A stretch of 64,000 nucleotides of DNA from an uncultured Lachnospiraceae bacterium (GTDB lineage Bacteria; Bacillota; Clostridia; Lachnospirales; Lachnospiraceae), in the NCBI GenBank assembly GCA_910578335.1, contig CAJTPU010000006.1, positions 82,215 to 146,214 of the forward strand, given 5' to 3'. The notes under the pieces were generated by a model that did not search any database, had not been told where the DNA came from, and saw nothing but the letters and a program-made list of their open reading frames with translations. Below, one piece after another: positions 17,607 through 25,977 of the stretch (the stretch's first letter is position 1; every line of letters starts with the position of its first letter). A program made the translations under genes and the position numbers.

Positions 17607-18074
17607 ATGGCAAGGTTCAAATATCGGATGCAGAGTCTTTTGGACATCAAGTCAAAGCTGGAAACGCAGGCAAAGCAGGAATTTGCGGCGGCGAAGATGG
17701 CGCTTGACATTGAAAATGAGAGGCTTGAGGAGCTGAAGAAGCGAAAAGCCTTTTATGAGGCGGAAGCGGAAGCGCTTTTACACGGCGCCCTGCAGGTACA
17801 AAAAATCAGGGACAGTAAGACGGCGGTTTTAAAAATGGAGGACTACATTGTCATCCAGAAGCAGCAGATACGGGTGGCGGAAGCAAAGGTGGAGGCTGCA
17901 AGGCAGAAGCTGACAGGACTTATGCAGGAGAGAAAAATGCATGAAAAGCTGAAAGAACATGCTTTTGAGGCGTTTATGCAGGATGAGAAAAAGCGTGAAG
18001 GCAAGGAAGTTGATGAACTGACCAGTTATACATATGGACAGCGGATACAGGAAAGAGAAAAACGAAAGGGCTGA
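17607..18074 (+). CDS. fliJ: FliJ, flagellar export chaperone/ATPase stalk
   Basis: 155 residues, almost entirely helical coiled coil (FKYRMQSLLDIKSKLETQAK, then KLTGLMQERKMHEKLKEHAF). FliJ is the stalk of the FliI ring and escorts export chaperones. The start at ATG 17607 follows AGGACAGGG; an upstream TTG (17583) inside fliI is rejected. Identification rests on coiled-coil character, length and position after fliI. Confidence 0.88.
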   Translation: MARFKYRMQSLLDIKSKLETQAKQEFAAAKMALDIENERLEELKKRKAFYEAEAEALLHGALQVQKIRDSKTAVLKMEDYIVIQKQQIRVAEAKVEAARQKLTGLMQERKMHEKLKEHAFEAFMQDEKKREGKEVDELTSYTYGQRIQEREKRKG

Positions 18075-18079
18075 CGGCT

Positions 18080-18931
18080 ATGGCAAGAGAAGTAGATTCT
18101 TTTACAGTAGAAAAGAAGAAGCTGCAGGATGAGAAGAAAAAACTGAAATCAGAGCAGAAGAGTCATAAAAAAGAGGCAAAAAAACGCGCAAAGGAAATTG
18201 CGGCACAGGAAGCTGAGCTTGCAGAAGACGAAGAGGGCGGCGGTATTTTTACCTTTCTTGCCACGCTTGCCATTATTGCCGTGTGGATTGGCATTGTCTG
18301 CGTTGTCATCAAGCTGGACGTGGGCGGATTCGGCTCGAATGTGCTGCGCCCGCTGTTAAAGGATGTACCGGTGATAAACAAGATACTGCCAGCAGAAGAG
18401 GCAAAAAAGCCTTCGCAGTCCGATGGAAACGGCGGCTATACCAGTGAGAAGGATGAGGAAATCTTAAGACTGGAGCAGGAGATACAGCGCCTTCAGACAG
18501 AGAATCTGGAAAAGGATGAGCAGATAGCCAACTTACAGGCGGAGAATGTGCGCCTGCAAAGCTTTGAGAGTATGCAGACGGAATTCCAGCGCGTCAAGAC
18601 GGAGTTTTTTGAGAATGTCGTGTACGCAGAGAACGGACCGGGAGCGGAGGAGTACAAGAAATATTATGAAGCTATGGACCCGGCGACGGCGGAATACCTT
18701 TACAAGCAGGTAGTGGCGCAGATGGAAGAGGACAGGGAGATTGTGGAGGCGGCGGAAACCTATTCCGCAATGAAGCCGGCTCAGGCGGCAAAGATTTTTG
18801 ACGGCATGACAAGCGACCTGAATCTGGTGGCGCGCATCTTAGGCGCCATGAGCACGGAGGACAGAGGCAAGATTTTAGGCGCGATGGATGCAGAGGTGGC
18901 GGCAAAGGTCACCAAAATAATGATTCCGTAG
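18080..18931 (+). CDS. YlxF/MotE-like flagellar protein with MgtE N-terminal-type domain
   Basis: 283 residues: a highly charged Lys/Glu N-terminus, one membrane segment at about 54-78 (IFTFLATLAIIAVWIGIVCVVI), a coiled coil (about 125-165), and a C-terminal repeat (YSAMKPAQAAKIFDGM; LVARILGAMSTEDRGKILGA) like the MgtE N-terminal domain. Bacillus YlxF occupies the same place between fliJ and fliK, and MotE of rhizobia shares the domain and is a motility chaperone. The exact role here is unproven. It starts 5 nt after fliJ. Confidence 0.8.
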   Translation: MAREVDSFTVEKKKLQDEKKKLKSEQKSHKKEAKKRAKEIAAQEAELAEDEEGGGIFTFLATLAIIAVWIGIVCVVIKLDVGGFGSNVLRPLLKDVPVINKILPAEEAKKPSQSDGNGGYTSEKDEEILRLEQEIQRLQTENLEKDEQIANLQAENVRLQSFESMQTEFQRVKTEFFENVVYAENGPGAEEYKKYYEAMDPATAEYLYKQVVAQMEEDREIVEAAETYSAMKPAQAAKIFDGMTSDLNLVARILGAMSTEDRGKILGAMDAEVAAKVTKIMIP

Positions 18932-18934
18932 GCT

Positions 18935-18961
18935 TAAGCCATTGCGGCTTTTGACCGATAT
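18935..18961 (+). promoter_or_regulatory. Candidate internal SigD (sigma-28) promoter upstream of fliK
   Basis: TAAG at 18935-18938, a 15-bp spacer, and ACCGATAT at 18954-18961. The known consensus is TAAA-N15-GCCGATAT, so 10 of 12 bases and the exact spacing match. It is 50 bp upstream of the fliK start. A small hairpin (AAGCC 18936-18940 / GGCTT 18946-18950) overlaps it, so a weak terminator is an alternative reading. Confidence 0.45.
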
Positions 18962-19010
18962 ATAAGTAGGTATGTCAGTACCTTGAAAATTGAAGAGAGG
19001 AGGAATGCAA

Positions 19011-20369
19011 ATGACAAGTACACCTGTAAGTGCAAGTACAAAAGTCCCTTTTATGGGAAGTGCGACAGCGGGCGTACAGGCATCAAGCGATGTGACAGGC
19101 ACCTTTTCCAGTATGCTGCAAAGCCAGAAAAGCGATGTGAAAGCCGTAAAGCCGGAAAGCACACCCCGCACGCAGGTAAAAGGGCGGGACGACAGGATTT
19201 CCGAAAAGGAAGTTTCCGAGAGCGGGAATGACAATGAAAAGCTGTCCCCCGAGGAAGAAGCAGAGCAGGCGGAGAAAGCTGTCGATGCAGCGGCGGCAAT
19301 GATGCTGACACAGACGGCGGAGACGCTTCACATCACGGTAGAGGAAGTACAGGAGCTGTTAAGCGGGCTTGATATGACGGAAGCGGACCTGTTAAATCCG
19401 GAAGGGCTGAAGGCAGTGGTTTTGGCGGCGGCGGGCGAGACAGATGCCTGCAGTTTCATGACCAATGAGGAGCTGATGGCGGACCTAAAGGAGCTTCAGG
19501 GCTCTCTTGCGGAAGTAATGACGCAAGCGTCAGAGGCAACAGGGCTTGATGCAGAAACGGTGGCGGTTCTTTTTGAAAACGCCGGTATGCAGGAAACACA
19601 GGCAGCCGTAAGTGAGACGGTTGTGGCAGCAGAGCCGGTACTTTCCGCACAGGAAGAAGCAGAGCCGGAACCGGTAGAGGAAGGCAGTGAGGTACATACG
19701 GAGCAGAGCCTTGTAAAAGGCAGCGGTACCAAAGAGGACGGCGCACAGATTATGCTGGAGAGAAGTCTTGCGGGCAGAGAAGCCGGCAGCGGAGAAGAAA
19801 AGCCTTTGGCAGGTGAGACACCGCAGAACCCGTTTATGCAGAACGTGCAGGTTCACGCAGCGCAGGAGACGGCACAGACGACGGAAACGACAGCAGTATT
19901 CCGACCGGATACCGAGTTGATTATGAATCAGATTACCGATTACATGAAGGCACAGGTATCGGAGGGGATGTCCGAATTGGAAATGCAGCTTCATCCGGAA
20001 AGCCTTGGCAGCCTGCATGTACGGCTGATTGCCAAGGAAGGTATGGTGACAGCGCAGTTTACGGCACAAAATGATGCGGTGAAGGCAGCGCTGGAGAGCC
20101 AGATGATTCAGCTCCAGGAAACTTTTGAGGAGCAGGGCGTCAGGGTGGAAGCCATTGAGGTTATGGTGGCGAGCCACAAATTTGACAGAAACTTAAGCCA
20201 GAACAGCGGACAGCAGGAAAGCGCGTCTGACAGGCAGCCGGCAAGGGCAAAGGTCAGAAGACTGAATCTGGGCGATGAAACGCTGGAAGAGGAAAATCTG
20301 GATGCAGAGGAACAGCTTGCGGCAGATATTATGCGACAAAACGGCGGCACCGTAGATTATATGGCTTAA
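19011..20369 (+). CDS. fliK: FliK, hook-length control protein
   Basis: 452 residues from ATG 19011, seven nt after a strong AGAGGAGG. The first 300 residues are low-complexity, rich in Glu, Ala, Thr and Gln, as in other FliK ruler regions. The C-terminal Flg_hook domain is clear (MSELEMQLHPESLGSLHVRL, then QLQETFEEQGVRVEAIEVMV). FliK measures the hook and switches FlhB specificity to filament subunits. A putative SigD promoter precedes it. Confidence 0.9.
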   Translation: MTSTPVSASTKVPFMGSATAGVQASSDVTGTFSSMLQSQKSDVKAVKPESTPRTQVKGRDDRISEKEVSESGNDNEKLSPEEEAEQAEKAVDAAAAMMLTQTAETLHITVEEVQELLSGLDMTEADLLNPEGLKAVVLAAAGETDACSFMTNEELMADLKELQGSLAEVMTQASEATGLDAETVAVLFENAGMQETQAAVSETVVAAEPVLSAQEEAEPEPVEEGSEVHTEQSLVKGSGTKEDGAQIMLERSLAGREAGSGEEKPLAGETPQNPFMQNVQVHAAQETAQTTETTAVFRPDTELIMNQITDYMKAQVSEGMSELEMQLHPESLGSLHVRLIAKEGMVTAQFTAQNDAVKAALESQMIQLQETFEEQGVRVEAIEVMVASHKFDRNLSQNSGQQESASDRQPARAKVRRLNLGDETLEEENLDAEEQLAADIMRQNGGTVDYMA

Positions 20370-20390
20370 AAAGAGAAAGGAGTGATGAGC

Positions 20391-21152
20391 GTGAGTGTAG
20401 TAGCACCGGTAAAAGACGGACAATTATTAGTAAACGGCATGACGGAAGCGGAAAAGAAAAAGCAGGAAGTAAAGACGGAAAAAGAAGCCAGCTCTATGGA
20501 TAAGGATTCTTTTTTACAGCTTCTGGTAGCACAGATGAAGTATCAGGACCCGTTAGAGCCTACTTCCAATACGGAGTATATTTCCCAGTATGCACAGTTT
20601 TCACAGGTAGAGTCCTTGCAGAATATGAGTCAGAACATGGATTTGCAGAGAGCAAGTTCACTGGTAGGACAGATGGTATATGTCAAGACCACTGACACAT
20701 CGGGTGCAACCGACTATGTATACGGCAAGGTTGACTATGTGACGTATCAGGGCGGCAAGCCGTATCTGTACATCGATGAAAAGAGTTATCCGCTGGAGGA
20801 TTTGGAGACTATCGTGGAGCCTGAATATTATGAGGCTTACAATCTGGCGACAAAGCTGGTAGAGGGCATCAACAGGCTGCCTAAGCTTGGTCTGGTGGAT
20901 TTGGGAGATGCAACCAAGATTGACGAACTGAACAAGATTTACAGCGAGATGACGGATTACCAGAAGACCTTTGTGGCAAAAGAGAAGGTTGAGGCGCTGG
21001 AGAAGTACGTCGCAAAGATTGAAGAACTCAGAAAGCTGGAAGAAGAGTCCAAGAAGGACCCTGAAGAGGTTGAAAAGCCCGAAGAGACAGAAAAGCCTGA
21101 GGAAGTGGAGAAACCGGAAGAAACGGAAGGCACGGGAAGCGAAACGGTATAA
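20391..21152 (+). CDS. flgD: FlgD, hook-cap scaffold, with unusual C-terminal helical domain and acidic tail
   Basis: About 253 residues. The N-terminal FlgD motif is clear (DSFLQLLVAQMKYQDPLEPT; EYISQYAQFSQVESLQNM). After a short beta section (VGQMVYVKTTD...), the usual FlgD Tudor/FnIII hook-cap domain is not recognisable. Instead residues about 155-215 (NRLPKLGLVDLGDATKIDEL; SEMTDYQKTFVAKEKVEALE) resemble the helical repeat common in clostridial surface proteins, followed by EKPEE-type acidic repeats. The GTG at 20391 is preferred for spacing from AAAGGAG; ATG 20385 is an alternative. Confidence 0.85.
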   Translation: MSVVAPVKDGQLLVNGMTEAEKKKQEVKTEKEASSMDKDSFLQLLVAQMKYQDPLEPTSNTEYISQYAQFSQVESLQNMSQNMDLQRASSLVGQMVYVKTTDTSGATDYVYGKVDYVTYQGGKPYLYIDEKSYPLEDLETIVEPEYYEAYNLATKLVEGINRLPKLGLVDLGDATKIDELNKIYSEMTDYQKTFVAKEKVEALEKYVAKIEELRKLEEESKKDPEEVEKPEETEKPEEVEKPEETEGTGSETV

Positions 21153-21183
21153 GCTTTGAGTGCAAACACAGGGAGGTGGCCGT

Positions 21184-21591
21184 ATGAAGGTACAAAACGG
21201 CAGTTTTCTCTCGATAGAACAGCTTCAGGATAAGTATTTAAGGCAGGGCAGCAGAACGGACAATGAAAAGAGGGAAGAAACATTTTCTTTTCAAGAGGTT
21301 CTAAGCAGAAAGCAGACGGCTGTGGCAGCCGGAGCGGCAAGCCTGAAATTTTCCAAACATGCGCAGAGCAGATTGTCCGACAGAAATATAGAGCTTACAA
21401 ACGGACAGATGGAGCGGCTGCATGACGGAGCAAAAAAAGCGGGAGAAAAAGGCATACAGGATTCATTAGTGATTGTGGACGGTCTGGCATTCATTGTAAA
21501 TATCCCCAATAAAACGGTGGTAACGGCAATGGACAGCGCAGATACACAGGACAGCATTTTTACAAATATAGACGGAGCGGTTATTATGTAG
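21184..21591 (+). CDS. Flagellar operon protein, TIGR02530-like
   Basis: 135 residues. The core segment (LKFSKHAQSRLSDRNIELTN; DSLVIVDGLAFIVNIPNKTVVTA) matches the small conserved protein found between flgD and flgE in many Firmicutes and described only as a flagellar operon protein. No membrane segment or signal peptide. ATG 21184 follows GGGAGGTGG; an upstream GTG (21160) would place the ribosome site inside the gene. The function is unknown, though the position suggests hook assembly. Confidence 0.78.
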   Translation: MKVQNGSFLSIEQLQDKYLRQGSRTDNEKREETFSFQEVLSRKQTAVAAGAASLKFSKHAQSRLSDRNIELTNGQMERLHDGAKKAGEKGIQDSLVIVDGLAFIVNIPNKTVVTAMDSADTQDSIFTNIDGAVIM

Positions 21592-21673
21592 CCGGACCTT
21601 TGGAGGCAGATGTTTCCCGACTGACAGAAGGAGACAGACAGTTTCGTCTTAATGATAGGAGGTCATTTTTACT

Positions 21674-23437
21674 ATGATGAGATCACTTTTTTCTGGCGTG
21701 TCAGGTTTAAAGACACACCAGACCAGAATGGACGTTATCGGTAACAACATTGCCAACGTCAACACAACAGCTTACAAGTCCAGTTCCATGGTATTCAGCG
21801 AGCTTATCAGCCAGACGACCCAGAAGGCGTCGGGGCCCAATGCGGCAACCGGCACCGGCGGTGTCAATGCAAGACAGATTGGTCTTGGTGTAAGAAGCGG
21901 CGCCATCAACATGAATATCACCGGACAGGGTGCGGCGCAGTCTACCGGCAATCCCTTCGATGTGATGATTAGCGGAAGCTCGTTCTTTGTTGTAAGCGAT
22001 GGCAATAACAATTTCTTTACCAGAGACGGTTCTTTTTACGTAGATGCAGCCGGCAATCTTGCCATGACCAGCAACGGCTACAATGTAATGGGCTGGCAGG
22101 TAGACCCGGAGACCATGGATATCAAGCAGGATACCGTATCGGCGCTGCGCATTATGAGCCAGGCGAATATGACCTATCCGCCTGAGGCGACCAGCCAGGC
22201 ATATGTGGGAGGTATCATTGATAAGTTTGATACGGATGTAACCAGCAGCTCCGGCAAGGCGATTAACTTGAACTTCTACGATGCACTGGGGTATATGTAC
22301 ACGGCAAAGCTGGTGATTAAACAGTCCGCTTCCGTGAATGAGTACAGTATCGAGCTGAACAAGCTGCTCGATGCAGGAGGCAACGAGGTAGATATCAGTA
22401 AGGCAACCTTCGGCTCCGCAACCAACCAGAAGATAAACAATACTTCAACGCTTGACAATACCGCCTACAGGTGGAACGCCAATGTGTTAGAGACCTTAAG
22501 CGGTACAGAGGTATGTAATCTTGCCAATATATTTGACGCTGCATCCACCGCAGATGCGCCGGTATTTAAGACGGATGAAGACACCCAGAAGGCGCTGGCA
22601 GAGCTGGCAAAGGCGTACGGCTATGAAGGCAAAATCGACGATTTCATGAATCTGACGGTTGAGTTAAAGAATGACAACACAGGAGGCGCAACCTTTACCG
22701 ACGGTACGTATTCGGTAAAGCAGTTGTTCTACAACCAGCAGGCGGGCACGCATCCCTGCTTTACCACCCCTGCGGCGGCGATTGTGGATGCACCTGCAAA
22801 TTGGGGAATGGCTTCCTTTGATACGACGGGGCGCAATTTTGAAGGCGCCATGCTGGTATACAACGACGGTAATCTGACCGGTGAAAAGGGACATTTTGTC
22901 GGTGTGAACGGCGTTGCCACAAACCAGACCGTTACGCTGGGACTTTCCGCACTGGGCGGCAATTTCTCCGATATTACCATTGACTTTTCCACAAGCTCCA
23001 TGTTCGACAATAACGGAACCTGTACCGTAGGCGCTACGGCGGGCAACTTAAAGGGTCTGGGCATGGGACGTAAGCTGGGCGATATGAGCGGCGTGTCCAT
23101 TCAGCAGAACGGTATGATTTATGCGGCTTACGACAATGGTATGACAAGGCTTTTGGGACAGATTGCAGTTGCAGAATTTGCCAATGCTTCCGGTCTTGAG
23201 AGAGCGGGTGAAAACCTCTACTCCGCAACCTTGAACTCCGGAGAATTCGACGGTATCGGCACAGATATAACAGCCAACGGCGGCAAGATGACGACGGGGC
23301 AGTTGGAAATGAGTAACGTGGACCTTTCCGCAGAGTTTACGGAAATGATTACCACACAGAGAGGCTTCCAGGCAAACAGCCGAATCATCACGGTTTCGGA
23401 TACATTGCTGGAAGAACTGACAAACCTGAAGAGATAA
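21674..23437 (+). CDS. flgE: FlgE, flagellar hook protein
   Basis: 587 residues, longer than the common 400-450, with a large variable middle domain. The N-terminal rod/hook signature is HQTRMDVIGNNIANVNTTAY, and the C-terminal D0 helix is QRGFQANSRIITVSDTLLEE. It forms the universal joint between rod and filament. Start ATG 21674 (or 21677) follows AGGAGG with an 11-nt spacer. Confidence 0.95.
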   Translation: MMRSLFSGVSGLKTHQTRMDVIGNNIANVNTTAYKSSSMVFSELISQTTQKASGPNAATGTGGVNARQIGLGVRSGAINMNITGQGAAQSTGNPFDVMISGSSFFVVSDGNNNFFTRDGSFYVDAAGNLAMTSNGYNVMGWQVDPETMDIKQDTVSALRIMSQANMTYPPEATSQAYVGGIIDKFDTDVTSSSGKAINLNFYDALGYMYTAKLVIKQSASVNEYSIELNKLLDAGGNEVDISKATFGSATNQKINNTSTLDNTAYRWNANVLETLSGTEVCNLANIFDAASTADAPVFKTDEDTQKALAELAKAYGYEGKIDDFMNLTVELKNDNTGGATFTDGTYSVKQLFYNQQAGTHPCFTTPAAAIVDAPANWGMASFDTTGRNFEGAMLVYNDGNLTGEKGHFVGVNGVATNQTVTLGLSALGGNFSDITIDFSTSSMFDNNGTCTVGATAGNLKGLGMGRKLGDMSGVSIQQNGMIYAAYDNGMTRLLGQIAVAEFANASGLERAGENLYSATLNSGEFDGIGTDITANGGKMTTGQLEMSNVDLSAEFTEMITTQRGFQANSRIITVSDTLLEELTNLKR

Positions 23438-23453
23438 TAAAATGAATCCATAG

Positions 23454-23489
23454 CGGCAAAGGGGAGGCATCTGCCTTCCCCCTTTGTCG
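23454..23489 (+). other. Strong intra-operon hairpin between flgE and flbD
   Basis: CGGCAAAGGGG-AGGCA (23454-23469) pairs with TGCC-TTCCCCCTTTGTCG (23472-23489) with two bulges. There is no T-tract after it, so it is more likely an mRNA-stabilising or processing structure, or a leaky attenuator, than a full terminator. Confidence 0.55.
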
Positions 23490-23514
23490 TGTATTTGTGT
23501 AAGGAGTATTTCCT

Positions 23515-23700
23515 ATGATAGAAATCACGAAAATGAACGGGCAGAAAATTTTGCTGAACCCGGATTTGATAGAAATGGTAGAAGAAACGCCTGATACGGT
23601 CATGACACTGACCACCGGCAAAAAAATTATTGTAAAAGAAAGTAGACAAACAGTGAAAAATCTAGTAGAATTATACAGAAAGGATATTTCTGCGAAGTAG
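23515..23700 (+). CDS. flbD: FlbD/SwrD-type small flagellar protein
   Basis: 61 residues (MIEITKMNGQKILLNPDLIE; then TTGKKIIVKESRQTVKNLVE), the complete FlbD family protein. In Bacillus the homologue SwrD, in the same place after flgE, raises flagellar torque, probably through the stator. Here motA and motB follow directly, consistent with that role. The ribosome site is AAGGAG. Confidence 0.9.
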   Translation: MIEITKMNGQKILLNPDLIEMVEETPDTVMTLTTGKKIIVKESRQTVKNLVELYRKDISAK

Positions 23701-23758
23701 TATGATTTTTTTAAAAAATTCATACAAATGAAGCAGAATAAATGGCAGGTGAAGTTTC

Positions 23759-24553
23759 GTGGATATTGCAACAATATTAGGCTTGGTTATATGTTTTGCT
23801 ATGGTTCTTGTGGGTGTTGCTACCAGTGGCGGTTTGCAGGCGCTGCCCAGTTATTTCGATATACCTTCCATAGCGATTACTTTCGGTGGTGCTTTTTCCG
23901 CAGTTTTGGCAGCAAATACGCTGCAGAGCTTTATAAGCGGCATCAAGAGCTTCGGACTGATTCTCAAGGTGCCGAAGAACAATACGGCGGAGATGATAAA
24001 CAATATTATCAACTTATCCAACGTGGCGCGAAAAGAAGGCTTGCTCTCCTTGGAGGAGGCTGCCGGAGAATTAGACGATGAATTCCTCAAAAAAGGAATT
24101 CTTCTTATTGTAGACGGTACGGACCCTGAGCTGGTGCGTGCCATCATGGAGACGGAGCTTGTCAGCATGGACAGCCGGCATAAGGCGAGAATTGGTTTCT
24201 GGGAAAATGTAGGTTCCATGGGACCTGCCTGGGGTATGATTGGTACTTTGGTAGGTCTTGTTAACATGTTAAATAATATGGAAGATGCTTCCTCTATCGG
24301 ACCGAATATGGCGACAGCGTTGATTACGACCCTGTACGGCTCTTTGCTTGCCAACTGGATTTGTGCGCCTGTGTCTAACAAGCTGAAATCCCAGAACGAT
24401 ATGGAAATGATGCAGAAGGAGATTATGATAGAAGGTCTTCTTTCCATACAGGCGGGAGAAAATCCCCGCGTTATCGAGGAGAAGCTGAAGTCCTTTATGT
24501 CTCCTAACGAACGCGCAGGTTCCGGTGATGACGGAGGTGAAACAGATGGCTAA
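23759..24553 (+). CDS. motA: MotA, stator proton/sodium channel subunit
   Basis: 264 residues with four membrane segments. The family signature MGPAWGMIGTLVGLVNMLNN lies in the third membrane segment, and the cytoplasmic loop carries the conserved charged region that acts on FliG. It starts at GTG 23759 after AGGTGA. Its last 8 nt overlap motB. The stator lies inside fla/che, unlike Bacillus where motAB is separate. Confidence 0.95.
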   Translation: MDIATILGLVICFAMVLVGVATSGGLQALPSYFDIPSIAITFGGAFSAVLAANTLQSFISGIKSFGLILKVPKNNTAEMINNIINLSNVARKEGLLSLEEAAGELDDEFLKKGILLIVDGTDPELVRAIMETELVSMDSRHKARIGFWENVGSMGPAWGMIGTLVGLVNMLNNMEDASSIGPNMATALITTLYGSLLANWICAPVSNKLKSQNDMEMMQKEIMIEGLLSIQAGENPRVIEEKLKSFMSPNERAGSGDDGGETDG

Positions 24554-25376
24554 AAGAAAAGAAGAGATGCCGCCACCCGGCTCGCCGGCATGGATGGCTA
24601 CCTTCGGTGATTTGATGAATCTGCTGCTGTGCTTTTACGTGCTTTTGTTTTCTATGTCTACAATAGACGCGGATAAGCTGAAAGCAATTGCAGAGTCCTT
24701 TTCACAGACTTTTTCCGTTTTTAACGGCGGCGCTACCGCCATAGGGGACGGTATGCTTGTCAGCAACGGCGTGAGCCAGTTAAACGAGCTGGATGAGTTT
24801 ATCAACAGCACAGGAAAAACAGCGGATAAGGAAGGCGATGAATTCGAGGATTCCGACGCCGAGAACAGTTTTGCGGAAGCCCTAAAGCAGATGGAAGCAG
24901 AGCAGCTTGCAGCTTCGGAACAGCTTGCCGAGAAGATTGAAGAGAGTGTGACGGAGAACAATTTGGAGGGGATGATTGATATTGATTTTACCTCTCAATA
25001 TGTAGAGCTTACACTGAAGGGCGCAATTCTCTTTGACTCGGGAAAGGCGGATATTCGCGCAGACGCGGAGCCGATACTGGATAAGGTCGGCGTTATGCTG
25101 GTGAGATATGCAAACAATGTCATTGAAATTGAAGGGCATACGGACAATGTGCCGTTTAACGGCGGCAGGTATGCAGACAACAGCGAATTAAGCTGTGCAA
25201 GGGCATTGTCGGTATTTAATTATTTTTTGGAAACGACTAATTTGGACCCGGCAATGGTAAAGTATGCCGGCAGGGGAGAGTATGTGCCGATAGCTGACAA
25301 TTCTACGGAAGAGGGGCGTGCCAGAAACCGAAGGGTGGTAATCCGCATATACCATGACTTGAGCTATTATCAATAA
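24546..25376 (+). CDS. motB: MotB, stator peptidoglycan-binding subunit
   Basis: 276 residues. One membrane segment contains the ion-carrying aspartate, Asp22 (FGDLMNLLLCFYVLLFSMS). An acidic linker follows, then the OmpA-type peptidoglycan-binding domain (VIEIEGHTDNVPFNGGRYAD; GRGEYVPIADNSTEEGRARN). ATG 24546 lies 6 nt after GGAGGTG and overlaps the motA end. The ion used, H+ or Na+, cannot be decided from sequence alone. Confidence 0.95.
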   Translation: MAKRKEEMPPPGSPAWMATFGDLMNLLLCFYVLLFSMSTIDADKLKAIAESFSQTFSVFNGGATAIGDGMLVSNGVSQLNELDEFINSTGKTADKEGDEFEDSDAENSFAEALKQMEAEQLAASEQLAEKIEESVTENNLEGMIDIDFTSQYVELTLKGAILFDSGKADIRADAEPILDKVGVMLVRYANNVIEIEGHTDNVPFNGGRYADNSELSCARALSVFNYFLETTNLDPAMVKYAGRGEYVPIADNSTEEGRARNRRVVIRIYHDLSYYQ

Positions 25377-25397
25377 AAGAAAGGACAGATAAGGGTC

Positions 25398-25904
25398 ATG
25401 AAAAAGAATTTGATGTCAATCTTAATACTGGCGCTGTTAGTGGTAAACATTGTTTTGACGGCTATTATGATGTTCAGCGTAACGGGGGCAATGAAGAGTA
25501 CTACGGCACTGGTGGGGAGAATCGCGGCAGTTCTTGATTTAGAGTTAAATTTGGGAGCGGATGACAATCAGTTATCAATTCAGGACAGCGCACCGTATAA
25601 TATAACGGATGCCATGACGATTCCCTTGAAGATGGGAGAGGACAGCGAACAGCATTATGTGCAGGTTGCAGTATCCATACAGATGGATAAGACGCACAAG
25701 GATTACAAGAAATATTCCGAGACAATGCTGGAAAATGAGAGTATACTGAAAGGAGAAATTCTGGAAGTCATATCCTCTTATACGCTGGAAGAATTTCAAA
25801 ATGACACCAACGGAGTCCAAAATGAAATATTGGCAAGGCTGCGCAAGCTGTATAACTCCGATTTCATTTATAAAGTCGTATTCAGTGACGTGAAGGTGAT
25901 GTAA
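25398..25904 (+). CDS. fliL: FliL, stator-associated basal body protein
   Basis: 168 residues: one N-terminal membrane segment (MSILILALLVVNIVLTAIMM) and an extracytoplasmic domain with a C-terminal region (EILEVISSYTLEEFQNDTNG) typical of FliL. FliL surrounds and stabilises the stator. It sits between motB and fliM, as expected. Confidence 0.88.
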   Translation: MKKNLMSILILALLVVNIVLTAIMMFSVTGAMKSTTALVGRIAAVLDLELNLGADDNQLSIQDSAPYNITDAMTIPLKMGEDSEQHYVQVAVSIQMDKTHKDYKKYSETMLENESILKGEILEVISSYTLEEFQNDTNGVQNEILARLRKLYNSDFIYKVVFSDVKVM

Positions 25905-25977
25905 GTGTCAAAAACAAATAACACTGATTACTCCACACAGCTACGGCATTATGATTTGAAAACAGGAGGTGAGCTTG

